Positions 33,716 to 42,303 of a stretch of DNA of 58,484 bases are shown here, one piece after another (the stretch's first letter is position 1; the number at the start of each line of letters is the position of its first letter). Source of the stretch: Flavobacteriales bacterium (GTDB lineage Bacteria > Bacteroidota > Bacteroidia > Flavobacteriales_E > Vicingaceae). The stretch is from contig JAGQZT010000038.1 in NCBI GenBank assembly GCA_020435335.1, positions 1 to 58,484 on the forward strand, in the 5' to 3' direction. Under the pieces are notes generated by a model. That model was not told the origin of the DNA. It made no database searches and was given only the letters and a program-made list of their open reading frames with translations. The translations under genes were made by a program, and so were the position numbers.

Positions 33716-34498
33716 TTGATACCTAAAATAACGGCAATTATAGTTGATGATGAAGCGCTGGCCAGGGAGAACCTGCATTTGCTTCTGGAAGAGTTCTGTC
33801 CCGAAGTGGAGATTCTCGGTATGGGGGAGAATGTGGATCAGGCCCGCCAATTGATCCGGGAGAAAAAACCCGAAGCTGTCTTTTTGGACATCAGAATGCC
33901 AAGTGGTGAAGAAGGGTTGGAATTGCTCGATGATGTGTTCAACTACAATTTTCAGATCGTGTTTGTAACGGCTTTCAAGGAACACGCCATCAAAGCATTT
34001 AACATCAATTCGATCCATTACATTTTAAAACCGATCGATATCGACGATTTAAAAGCTGCAGTTGAGAAACTGATCAGCTATAAAACACTCTTTAACCAGG
34101 ACTCACAGAACCTCGACACCTACCTTCAATCCATCCGGAATTTTTCAGAGAGCATTCATTATCAACAAGAATCCAGTAAGATTACAGTGTCTCACAGTAA
34201 AGGGATCAAGATCATTGATGACAATACGATCTTATACCTTGAAGGAGACGGGAACTGCACCAACCTGCATTTTACCGACGGAACCACCTTTTTCGATACC
34301 CGCACACTGAAAGTGTATGACGAAATCCTCAATGGTAAAAAATTCTTTCGAATCCATAAGAAATACATCATTAACCTGACGCACCTGACCGATTATCTGA
34401 ATGAAGATGGGTATTCGGCCAAGCTGCAAACAGGTGTTTTGTTGCCCGTGGCAAGAGCAAGGGTTACGGAATTTATCCAAACCATCAAATCGCTATAA
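33716..34498 (+). CDS. LytTR-family response regulator (first of a tandem pair)
   Basis: The 260-residue protein has a receiver domain (about 5-125) with acidic pocket Asp11/Asp12 and phospho-acceptor Asp58 (AVFLDIRMP), the switch Lys in HYILKPIDIDD, and a C-terminal LytTR DNA-binding domain (about 155-258; ILYLEGDGNCTNLHF, FFRIHKKYIINL). It is clearly paralogous to the next gene. The start is TTG 33716; no ATG precedes the receiver domain. It is separated from the second regulator by 141 bp, so it may be transcribed separately. It probably takes phosphate from the LytS-type kinase at 35410 or the TPR kinase at 40384. Confidence 0.92.
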   Translation: MIPKITAIIVDDEALARENLHLLLEEFCPEVEILGMGENVDQARQLIREKKPEAVFLDIRMPSGEEGLELLDDVFNYNFQIVFVTAFKEHAIKAFNINSIHYILKPIDIDDLKAAVEKLISYKTLFNQDSQNLDTYLQSIRNFSESIHYQQESSKITVSHSKGIKIIDDNTILYLEGDGNCTNLHFTDGTTFFDTRTLKVYDEILNGKKFFRIHKKYIINLTHLTDYLNEDGYSAKLQTGVLLPVARARVTEFIQTIKSL

Positions 34499-34639
34499 TC
34501 GATAATTACTACCGGATAATTGCTGAGCACTACCTTTTGATATAAGACGATAACCAACTGCACGACTTTCCGTACATTTAGAAAGCACGAATACTAACTA
34601 TTCCGATTAACTCATACGCACGAATTAAAATTTTAGATC

Positions 34640-35401
34640 ATGAAATCCATCAACGCAATCATTATTGACGACGAAGAAAATGCGCGTCAGAACCTGAGTA
34701 TTTTATTAGAAGAATTTTGTCCTGAAGTCAATGTTCTGGGAGAAGCCGGTTCGGCCGATGAAGCCCGGGAACTGATCGCGGAAAATCAACCTGACCTCCT
34801 TTTTCTGGATATTAATATGCCCAATGAAGATGGTTTTGAATTGCTGGATTCCATTGAAGAAAAGAATTTTTCGGTGATCTTTATTACTGCTCATAACCAG
34901 TTTGCATTAAAGGCGCTGAAGGTTGGCGCCATTGATTATCTCGAAAAACCGATCGATATTGAGGATTTGCAAACAGCAGTTTCCAAGATTGCCAAAAAGG
35001 AAGGTGATGCCTCCGGTGTGGACTATAGCATGATCAAAAAATTACTGCACGATTACAGGAACGACAGCAAGTCGGATATCATAGCCATTCCTACATTGAG
35101 CGGTTATGAGATCATTAAAGTGGAGGATATTGTCCACCTGGAAGCGGATGAAAGTTATACCCGTATTTTTCTCGCGAATGGGAAGAAATGCACAAGCAGC
35201 ATGACCATTGCCAAATATGAGAAAGTACTGGATGATAATATTTTTTACCGGGTGCACAAATCCCACATCATCAATACCCGTCATCACCTCAAAGAATTTA
35301 ACCGGCAAGAGGGTAACGTAGCCATTATGGACAATGGCGAAGCCATTCCTGTAGCCAGAAGAAAATTATCCGGATTTATTAGTAAAATTAAAACATTCTA
35401 G
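34640..35401 (+). CDS. LytTR-family response regulator (second of a tandem pair)
   Basis: The 253-residue protein has a receiver domain with Asp10/Asp11, phospho-acceptor Asp57 (LLFLDINMPNEDG) and the YLEKPIDIEDL switch segment, then a LytTR domain (about 150-250; IVHLEADESYTRIFL, FYRVHKSHIINTRHH). Roughly half the positions match the preceding regulator, indicating a tandem duplication. It sits 8 bp before the propeller sensor kinase and is most likely that kinase's partner. The 141 bp upstream hold no clear consensus promoter. Confidence 0.93.
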   Translation: MKSINAIIIDDEENARQNLSILLEEFCPEVNVLGEAGSADEARELIAENQPDLLFLDINMPNEDGFELLDSIEEKNFSVIFITAHNQFALKALKVGAIDYLEKPIDIEDLQTAVSKIAKKEGDASGVDYSMIKKLLHDYRNDSKSDIIAIPTLSGYEIIKVEDIVHLEADESYTRIFLANGKKCTSSMTIAKYEKVLDDNIFYRVHKSHIINTRHHLKEFNRQEGNVAIMDNGEAIPVARRKLSGFISKIKTF

Positions 35402-35409
35402 AGGGGTTC

Positions 35410-38364
35410 ATGCGTAAAATTCTCGGGCTTTTTCTGGGCTGCATCCTTGTTCTTCATGGAGCTGCCCAGCAATACAACTTCATCAATTATTCCATAGAGA
35501 ACGGACTGGCGCAGTCGCAGGTGCGGGCAATCTGTCAGGATAACAAAGGTTACCTGTGGATCGGTACCCTGGGAGGCCTTTCCAAATTTGACGGCGTTCA
35601 TTTTGAGAATTTTTCCATCAATGATGGCCTCCTCAATAATCAGATCAATTCTATTTTTAATGACTCCGGGGGGAACCTGTGGTTCGGAACCAACGGAGGT
35701 GTGAGCTATTACGACGGACACCAATTTGTTAACCTTCAGTTTAAAACCGAATTGGCCGAAAACTCAGTGATGGCTATTGCCGAAGATCAGGCCGGTAACA
35801 TCTGGTTTGCTACCGATGGTGGCGGGATGGTTTACTATGACGGAAAGGAACTCAATTACCTCGTTTTACCGCGTGGGATGGATAATAATTACATCAGGCA
35901 TGTGGTATCCGATGCGCAGGGGAAACTGTGGCTGGCTACCCGAAACGGGATTACATCCATCGATAAGAACCTGACCATTAGCGATGAATTGAAGGATGTA
36001 AACGCCACTCAACTGCTTATTGACGGGCCGGTGATCTGGTGTTCTACGTTTGGCGACGGGATGTTGCAACTTACGGGTGATTCCTGTATAAAGCTCCAGG
36101 TTCAGGACGGATTAATCAGCAACCACATCCGTGCCTTTGTAAAACGGAACGACGGGTCATATTGGTTTGCGGCTAAAAACGGGATCTCCAAATACATGAA
36201 CGGACAGTTCAAGAATTTTACGGCTAAAGATGGTCTCAAAGATCCGAATATCAAGTGTGTGATCGAAGATGAAGAGGGGAATCTGTTCTTCGGTTCGGAT
36301 GGAGGAGGGTTGACCAAATTTACGAATGAGGATTTTGTTTGCTACACTCAGGACGATGTGATCGGGAGTAATGTGGTGATGTCGATCATGGAAGACCAGA
36401 ACAGTAATATTTGGTTGTCGACCTATGGAGATGGAGTCGGTGTGTTTACCAGTAAAGGGTATTTTTTGTTCACCACGAGAGACGGGTTAGGAAACAATAC
36501 CGTGTGGTGCAGCATGTTGTCCAATAAACCCAGTGTATGGGTGGGAACATCCAATGGTATTTCGGAGTTCGACGGAAAAACATTTACCACCTATGATACG
36601 GATGACGGGCTGAATGCGAATAAAGTATATGCGCTTCAGGAAGATCATACCGGCCGGATTTGGATCGGAACAAAAGAAGGGGTTTCCCTGCTCGATCCTC
36701 AGACCGGGAGCATCACTAACCTCGATATTGCCCGTAACATCCGCGCAATTTATATAGACGACAACGATTATATCTGGTTTTGTTCTTCCGACGGTTTGGT
36801 GAAATACAATGTTCAAACGCAGAATTTCAGGATTTATAAAAAAGGCGATGGCCTGCCGGATGAAAGTGTGATGAATATTGTGAAGGACCGCGAAGGGAAT
36901 TACTGGATCGGAACAACGAACGGCCTGGCGTTGTTAAAAGGAGATCAATTTTATACCATAACGGTTCCGGATAATTATGCCTCCAACAACATCAATTTCC
37001 TTCAACTGGATCAGTACAACAGTTTGTGGATCGGAACCAACTTCGGCTTGTATCAATTGAGTGTCAAAGGTAAATCCGAATTTAAGTCTACCGATTTTAT
37101 CCGCTATTCAAACCTCGATGGGTTAAAGAGTTTGGAATGTAATCAGAATTCCAGTTTTATTGACAGTAAGAATAACCTGTGGTTCGGCACCAGTTACGGA
37201 TTGGTGAAGCATCAGCTGTCCGAAAAGAAAAGCAAAGTAGCTACGCCCAGGGTGCAGCTCAAAGATGTGCGTCTTTTCTTTGAAAAATTCAACTTTTCAA
37301 ACTATGCGAAAGGAAAGATTCCTAAAAGCGGATTGCCTAATGAGTTGGTGTTGCCGTACAACAAGAACCACCTGACCTTCGATTTTGTCGGGATTTACCA
37401 CACCAGCCCGGATAAGGTTAAATACCGGTTTAAGCTGGAAGGATTTGATGAGCATTGGCAGCCGTTAACGACATCCAATTTTGTGACCTACTCCAACATT
37501 CCTTCCGGAGATTTTACATTCCACTTGTCGGCTACAACCGATATGGAACACTGGAGCGTACCGGTTAAATTTTCGTTTACCGTCAGGCCGCCCTTCTGGT
37601 TTACCTGGTGGTTTTTTACCTTATGCGTGCTGGTTGCTTCCGGGCTTGTTTACCTGATTGTGATGCGCCGGAGAAGAATTGAAGATGCCAGGCGGGAAAC
37701 CCAGTTGATTGTTGATAAATCCAAGATGCTTTCTTTGGAGCAGCAAGCACTTAACGCGAGCATGAACAGGCATTTTATATTCAACGCCCTGAATTCGATT
37801 CAGTTTTACATCAACCGGCAGGATAAAATTTCCGCAAACAAGTACCTGTCCAGTTTTGCAAAGCTGGTCAGGAAAAATCTCGATAGTTCGCTTGAGAATG
37901 AGATCTTTTTAGAAGATGAGCTCGACAGGATTAACCTCTACCTGAAACTGGAACAAATGCGTTTTCAGGATAAATTTACATACACGGTGGCAGTCGATCC
38001 TGAAATTGACCCGCAAGCCATTAAAATACCATCCATGCTGCTTCAACCCTTTATCGAAAACTCGATTTGGCATGGGATTTTACCGTCCAATACCAAAGGG
38101 CACATTCAGGTAGATGTTAAAAAAGATGAAAATAAGCTGGTGATTACCGTTCGTGATGACGGCATCGGTATCGATGTCAGCCTGGCTCAAAAACAAGGCA
38201 AAAAAGCACATCATGATTCGAAAGGGATGGAACTCACGAAAGGGCGGATCAACCTGATCAGTAAGATTTCTCAGAAAGACTGTGCCATTAAGGGGCCTTA
38301 CCAGATTTACGATCAGAACAAAAAAGTAGCAGGAACGGAAGTGTCGATAGTTATTTCACTTTAA
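35410..38364 (+). CDS. Propeller-type sensor histidine kinase (Reg_prop, Y_Y_Y, LytS-like kinase)
   Basis: The 984-residue protein has a signal peptide (MRKILGLFLGCILVLHGAAQ), then about a dozen two-component-regulator propeller repeats (for example GYLWIGTLGGLSKFDG, NLWFGTNGGVSYYDG) filling roughly 25-610 and forming probably two seven-bladed propellers in the periplasm. A Y_Y_Y Ig-like domain follows (about 650-725), then one membrane helix (WWFFTLCVLVASGLVYLIV, about 730-750). The cytoplasmic kinase has the His_kinase motif NRHFIFNALNSIQFYIN with His788 and the ATPase boxes PSMLLQPFIENSIWHGI and RDDGIGID. The ligand is unknown. The arrangement senses outside signals and phosphorylates a LytTR regulator, here almost certainly the gene 8 bp upstream. 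Confidence 0.93.
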   Translation: MRKILGLFLGCILVLHGAAQQYNFINYSIENGLAQSQVRAICQDNKGYLWIGTLGGLSKFDGVHFENFSINDGLLNNQINSIFNDSGGNLWFGTNGGVSYYDGHQFVNLQFKTELAENSVMAIAEDQAGNIWFATDGGGMVYYDGKELNYLVLPRGMDNNYIRHVVSDAQGKLWLATRNGITSIDKNLTISDELKDVNATQLLIDGPVIWCSTFGDGMLQLTGDSCIKLQVQDGLISNHIRAFVKRNDGSYWFAAKNGISKYMNGQFKNFTAKDGLKDPNIKCVIEDEEGNLFFGSDGGGLTKFTNEDFVCYTQDDVIGSNVVMSIMEDQNSNIWLSTYGDGVGVFTSKGYFLFTTRDGLGNNTVWCSMLSNKPSVWVGTSNGISEFDGKTFTTYDTDDGLNANKVYALQEDHTGRIWIGTKEGVSLLDPQTGSITNLDIARNIRAIYIDDNDYIWFCSSDGLVKYNVQTQNFRIYKKGDGLPDESVMNIVKDREGNYWIGTTNGLALLKGDQFYTITVPDNYASNNINFLQLDQYNSLWIGTNFGLYQLSVKGKSEFKSTDFIRYSNLDGLKSLECNQNSSFIDSKNNLWFGTSYGLVKHQLSEKKSKVATPRVQLKDVRLFFEKFNFSNYAKGKIPKSGLPNELVLPYNKNHLTFDFVGIYHTSPDKVKYRFKLEGFDEHWQPLTTSNFVTYSNIPSGDFTFHLSATTDMEHWSVPVKFSFTVRPPFWFTWWFFTLCVLVASGLVYLIVMRRRRIEDARRETQLIVDKSKMLSLEQQALNASMNRHFIFNALNSIQFYINRQDKISANKYLSSFAKLVRKNLDSSLENEIFLEDELDRINLYLKLEQMRFQDKFTYTVAVDPEIDPQAIKIPSMLLQPFIENSIWHGILPSNTKGHIQVDVKKDENKLVITVRDDGIGIDVSLAQKQGKKAHHDSKGMELTKGRINLISKISQKDCAIKGPYQIYDQNKKVAGTEVSIVISL

Positions 38365-38365
38365 T

Positions 38366-38373
38366 TACATTTG
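38366..38373 (+). promoter_or_regulatory. -7 promoter box of the Nif3-family gene
   Basis: TACATTTG, then AACC, then the ATG at 38378: four-base spacing. It sits in the 13-bp gap after the sensor kinase stop. No -33 TTG is seen, so it may add to read-through from upstream. Confidence 0.45.
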
Positions 38374-38377
38374 AACC

Positions 38378-39472
38378 ATGAAGGTAAAAGAAATAACGGC
38401 AATCATCGAGGCATTTGCTCCCTTATCTTTTCAGGAGAGTTACGACAATTCAGGGTTGATCGTCGGGCATCCGGATGATGAGGTGAGCGGCGTGCTCATC
38501 TGTATGGATTGCATCGAAGAAGTGGTGGATGAAGCTCTGGCCAGTCAATGTAACATGATCATTTCTCATCATCCGATCGTTTTTAGCGGATTGAAGAAGC
38601 TGAATGGGAAAAATTACATCGAACGGGTGGTTTTGAAAGCCGTCAAAAACAATATCGCGATTTATGCGGCTCATACCAATCTGGATAATGCTCCGGGCGG
38701 GGTGAGTTTCCGGATGGCTGAAAAAATAGGGTTGCAGCATTGTAAAGTGCTCCAGCCTAAAGAAAGCCTGTTGTCGAAAGTGGTTTGCTTTTGTCCTGTA
38801 GATGCGGCTGAAAAAGTGCGGCAGGCGATGTTTGATGCCGGAGCCGGCCACATCGGTCGGTACGCGGAGTGCAGTTTTCATGTTGCAGGAACCGGCACAT
38901 TCAAGGCCGGTGAAGAAGCCAGTCCCTATGTGGGGGAAATCGGAAAAAGACATGAAGAGCCGGAACTTCGGGTAGAGACCGTTGTGCCGAATTACCTCCT
39001 TGCCGGAGTTCTTGAACAAATGCTCCGGGTGCACCCTTACGAAGAAGTGGCCTATGATGTGTATCCGATCCGGAATAAACTGTCTACGGTTGGAAGCGGC
39101 GTGATCGGAGAATTGCCTGCAGAACAAGATGAATTAATGTTTTTAAATTCGCTGAAAACATCGCTCAATACCGCCTGTGTCAGGCATACCGGGTTGCTTC
39201 AGAAACCGGTAAAACGGGTGGCACTGTGTGGTGGTTCAGGGAGCTTTTTGTTGCCGGATGCGATGGCTGCCGGAGCCGATGTACTGATTACGGGCGATTT
39301 TAAATACCATCAATTTTTTGATGCCGAGGACAGGATTGTGATTGCGGATGTCGGCCATTACGAAAGTGAACAATATACAACCGAGCTGATTTATGATATT
39401 CTTATCAAAAAAATTCCTAATTTCGCAGTTCGTTTATCGAAAAAAAATACAAACCCTGTAAATTACCTATAA
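38378..39472 (+). CDS. Nif3-like dinuclear metal-centre protein
   Basis: The 364-residue protein matches the Nif3/YbgI family, toroid hexamers with a two-metal site at each subunit. Visible ligands are in MIISHHPIVFSG (about 65-76), the AAHTNLDNAPGG segment, and DVGHYESEQY near the C-terminus. A PII-like insertion domain (about 125-235) makes this the long form. The old annotation as GTP cyclohydrolase type 2 is uncertain; the true substrate is unknown. It is followed after 1 bp by the zinc-ribbon protein, a pairing that is very common in Bacteroidetes. Confidence 0.92.
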   Translation: MKVKEITAIIEAFAPLSFQESYDNSGLIVGHPDDEVSGVLICMDCIEEVVDEALASQCNMIISHHPIVFSGLKKLNGKNYIERVVLKAVKNNIAIYAAHTNLDNAPGGVSFRMAEKIGLQHCKVLQPKESLLSKVVCFCPVDAAEKVRQAMFDAGAGHIGRYAECSFHVAGTGTFKAGEEASPYVGEIGKRHEEPELRVETVVPNYLLAGVLEQMLRVHPYEEVAYDVYPIRNKLSTVGSGVIGELPAEQDELMFLNSLKTSLNTACVRHTGLLQKPVKRVALCGGSGSFLLPDAMAAGADVLITGDFKYHQFFDAEDRIVIADVGHYESEQYTTELIYDILIKKIPNFAVRLSKKNTNPVNYL

Positions 39473-39473
39473 G

Positions 39474-40280
39474 ATGGCTAAACAAGATGCTACAATTGAA
39501 GAAAGGCTGAAAGCGCTTTACGAATTGCAAGTTATTGATTCTACGATCGATAAAATCCGTAAAGTAAGAGGAGAACTTCCTTTGGAGGTTCAGGACCTGG
39601 AAGATGAAGTGGAAGGCCTCGGCATAAGATTGGAAAAGCTGAACAACGAGATAGAAGATCTTAAAATTGAGATTTCCAACCGTAAAAACAGTATTACCGA
39701 TTCAAACAACCTGATCAAGAAGTACGAGGAGCAGCAAAATAAGGTTAGAAATAACAGGGAGTTTGATGCCATCACCAAGGAAATTGAATTCCAGAACCTG
39801 GAAATTCAGCTGGCTGAAAAGAAGATTAAGGAAGGCGAATTCCAGTTGGAATCCAAAAAGGAAAAACTGACTGAAGCTCAGGAGTATATGGATGGCAGAA
39901 AGCTGGACTTGGATAACAAGAAGAAAGAACTGGAGGAAATTACATCCGAAACTCAGGCTGAAGAAGAAAAGCTGGTTAAACAATCTGAAAAAGCGGCCAA
40001 AGTAATCGATGACCGATTGTTAACAGCATATACCAGAATCAGAGAAAATGCCCGTAACGGACTTGCCGTGGTTACCATTCAACGGGATTCTTGCGGAGGT
40101 TGTTTTAACAAAATCCCGCCTCAAAGACAGTTGGATATCAAAAACCACAAGAAGATCCTGGTTTGTGAGCACTGTGGTAGAATCCTGGTAGATTCAGCTT
40201 TTGATCCGAATTTCGAGGAACAGGAAGAAGAAGTAAAGCCAAAGCGAAGAACTACCAGAAGAAAGAAAGAAGAAGCATAA
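39474..40280 (+). CDS. Coiled-coil protein with C4 zinc ribbon
   Basis: The 268-residue protein is a long antiparallel coiled coil (about 10-195; heptad-rich ELEDEVEGLGIRLEKLNNEI and similar) ending in a four-cysteine zinc ribbon (CGGCFNKIP ... CEHCGRIL, about 205-240) and a charged Lys/Arg tail. It belongs to the DUF164/CdsZ-type family thought to bind nucleic acid or the ribosome. It starts 1 bp after the Nif3 gene, so the two are co-transcribed, and a strong terminator follows. Confidence 0.9.
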   Translation: MAKQDATIEERLKALYELQVIDSTIDKIRKVRGELPLEVQDLEDEVEGLGIRLEKLNNEIEDLKIEISNRKNSITDSNNLIKKYEEQQNKVRNNREFDAITKEIEFQNLEIQLAEKKIKEGEFQLESKKEKLTEAQEYMDGRKLDLDNKKKELEEITSETQAEEEKLVKQSEKAAKVIDDRLLTAYTRIRENARNGLAVVTIQRDSCGGCFNKIPPQRQLDIKNHKKILVCEHCGRILVDSAFDPNFEEQEEEVKPKRRTTRRKKEEA

Positions 40281-40302
40281 GTTCATCTTATCGTCATAAA
40301 AT

Positions 40303-40355
40303 AAAGCCCTTCCCGATCCCGATAATTATCGGAACTATCCGGAGGGGCTTTTTTT
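40303..40355 (+). terminator. Terminator after the zinc-ribbon gene
   Basis: Outer stem AAAGCCCTTCC with GGAGGGGCTTT followed by T5, enclosing a perfect inner palindrome CCGATAATTATCGG. The two-tier hairpin is unusual, but the outer stem alone is a good terminator. Confidence 0.82.
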
Positions 40356-40383
40356 GTAAAGGAATATTTTGTACATTCATGGG

Positions 40384-42303
40384 ATGAAAAAGGGACTGGC
40401 ACTAATACTTGTAATGGTTTTTACGTGTAGCTGCCTGATCGCTCAAAGCAATAATGACTCACTTTTAACGGTCTATCAGTCTGCAGCGACAGACAGTTCC
40501 AGGATAGACGCGCTTCACCAGTTTATTAAGACCAATTATTCTACTCCGGATTCGGCCATTAAATACGCCGAGTTCGCCGTTGAGTTTTCCAGAAACATCG
40601 ACAATAAATACTGGCTTGCGAAGTCCTATAATCTATTGGCCATCGCATATTATTATCAGGGCGATCTCATCAACAGCAAGAAGAATTTAAATGAATCGCT
40701 GAAGTACTATTCCTTTCTTAAGGATCAATCCGGTATGGCTACCTGTTACAATGGGATCGGTGTGGTCAATTACGATCAGGGAAAGCTGTACGACGCCCTG
40801 GAATACTTCATTAAATCCATCCGGATCAAGCAAAAGACCGACGATACGACCAGTATTGCCATGACCCTCAATAACATCGGGAACGTGTATAAAGATTTGG
40901 GCAAGTACGACCGTTCCATGGAGTACTACAACAAATCGATGGAGCTGAAAGAAAAGGTAAACGACCGGCATGGATTGGCGATGACCTTAAATAACATCGG
41001 TTTGCTGAACCACGACCATGGAGATTATGAAACGGCTCTTGATTATTATAACCGTTCGCTGAAGATCAAAAAAGAGATCGCCGATCTGCATGGTGAGGCC
41101 ATGACGTTGAATAACATCGGGCTGACCTATGAAGTCCAGAAAAAATATAAAGACGCCTTATCGTATTACCAGAAGTCCATTGATCTTCGCGAAAAGATCA
41201 ATGATCAGTTCGGGCTTGCGATGAACCTGGTTAACATTGCTACGGTATACCGTGAAACGGGCGATTTTACGAGGGCTTATAAGTACCTGTTCAGGGCTGA
41301 AAAAATAGCTAAGGAAGTGGGTGCCACGACTCAACTCCGGGATTGTTATCAGCGTCTGTATGAAACCTATGAAAGACAGGGCTCCATTCAGTCAGCCTAC
41401 AAGTACTACAAATTGTTCGAGGAAACCAAGGACAGCATTATGAATGAGGAGAGCCTGAAGAATGTACAGAAATTGCAGGCCAAATATGAGAATGAGAAGC
41501 AGCAGCTGGAAATTCAGAATCTTTCCAAAAAGGATGAGCTGAATAAGGCACAGCTTGAGAAAAATAAAGCGGAACTCACAAGTAAACGCATTGTCAATAT
41601 TGGTTTGATTGTAGGCATTGGAGTGTGTATCGGGCTGATCATTTTTTTCTTTGTCATCCTGAAATACAGGAGGAGAAAAGAAACCGAACTTGAGCAGTCG
41701 CTGGAAGAGAAAGAGGTGCTTTTCAGGGAGGTGCATCACCGGGTGAAGAACAATTTTCAATTGATCAGCAGTTTATTGAATCTGCATCTCAACAATACGG
41801 ACAATGAAGCGGTTCAGATGGCTTTGAATGAAGCCAGAGACAGGATCAATTCAATGTCACTGGTTCATGAAAAATTGTATAAATCCAAAAGCCTTTCCAA
41901 CATTAACCTGAAAGATTATGTGAGCGATCTGGTGGTTTATTTGCTGGATAATTTTGACGAAGATGTTGATCAGAAAATTGAGATTGATGAGTTGGAACTG
42001 GACATTGAAACGGCAATTCCGTTGGGGTTGATCTTCAACGAACTGATCACCAATTCCATGAAATATGCCTTTAAAAAACGGGAAGGCGGAAAAATTACCA
42101 TTGCCATAAAAAAAGACGGTGCCGGGTATGAGGTGCACTATGCAGATGATGGCATCGGACTGCCTGACCACATCGATTTCGACAACCTGGATTCTCTGGG
42201 ATTGAACCTGGTTCAGATTCTGGTATTGCAATTGCACGGCCAACTGAACGTGATCCGGGAAAACGGAACGGCCTATTCCTTCAGCATCAGAAAGACTACT
42301 TAA
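40384..42303 (+). CDS. TPR-domain sensor histidine kinase (HisKA_2 type), orphan
   Basis: From ATG 40384 the 639-residue protein has a signal peptide with a possible lipobox-like CSC (MKKGLALILVMVFTCSCLIAQ). Six to seven tetratricopeptide repeats follow (about 70-310; repeated MTLNNIGN.YKDLGKYDRSMEYYN), then a coiled coil, one membrane helix (IGLIVGIGVCIGLIIFFFVIL, about 405-428) and a cytoplasmic HisKA_2 kinase (REVHHRVKNNFQLISSLLN, His451/452) with the ATPase motif YADDGIGLPD. The upstream in-frame TTG at 40369 is rejected since it only adds five non-signal residues. No response regulator is adjacent downstream; the LytTR pair 2-6 kb upstream could be its target. It converges with the TPR protein gene, overlapping by 4 nt. 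Confidence 0.91.
   Translation: MKKGLALILVMVFTCSCLIAQSNNDSLLTVYQSAATDSSRIDALHQFIKTNYSTPDSAIKYAEFAVEFSRNIDNKYWLAKSYNLLAIAYYYQGDLINSKKNLNESLKYYSFLKDQSGMATCYNGIGVVNYDQGKLYDALEYFIKSIRIKQKTDDTTSIAMTLNNIGNVYKDLGKYDRSMEYYNKSMELKEKVNDRHGLAMTLNNIGLLNHDHGDYETALDYYNRSLKIKKEIADLHGEAMTLNNIGLTYEVQKKYKDALSYYQKSIDLREKINDQFGLAMNLVNIATVYRETGDFTRAYKYLFRAEKIAKEVGATTQLRDCYQRLYETYERQGSIQSAYKYYKLFEETKDSIMNEESLKNVQKLQAKYENEKQQLEIQNLSKKDELNKAQLEKNKAELTSKRIVNIGLIVGIGVCIGLIIFFFVILKYRRRKETELEQSLEEKEVLFREVHHRVKNNFQLISSLLNLHLNNTDNEAVQMALNEARDRINSMSLVHEKLYKSKSLSNINLKDYVSDLVVYLLDNFDEDVDQKIEIDELELDIETAIPLGLIFNELITNSMKYAFKKREGGKITIAIKKDGAGYEVHYADDGIGLPDHIDFDNLDSLGLNLVQILVLQLHGQLNVIRENGTAYSFSIRKTT

Noticed and set aside
40384..41400. 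TPR repeats as a DNA repeat array
   Set aside because: The periodicity is at protein level (about 40 residues, TPR consensus) with diverged codons; it is a domain feature, not a DNA repeat or CRISPR.
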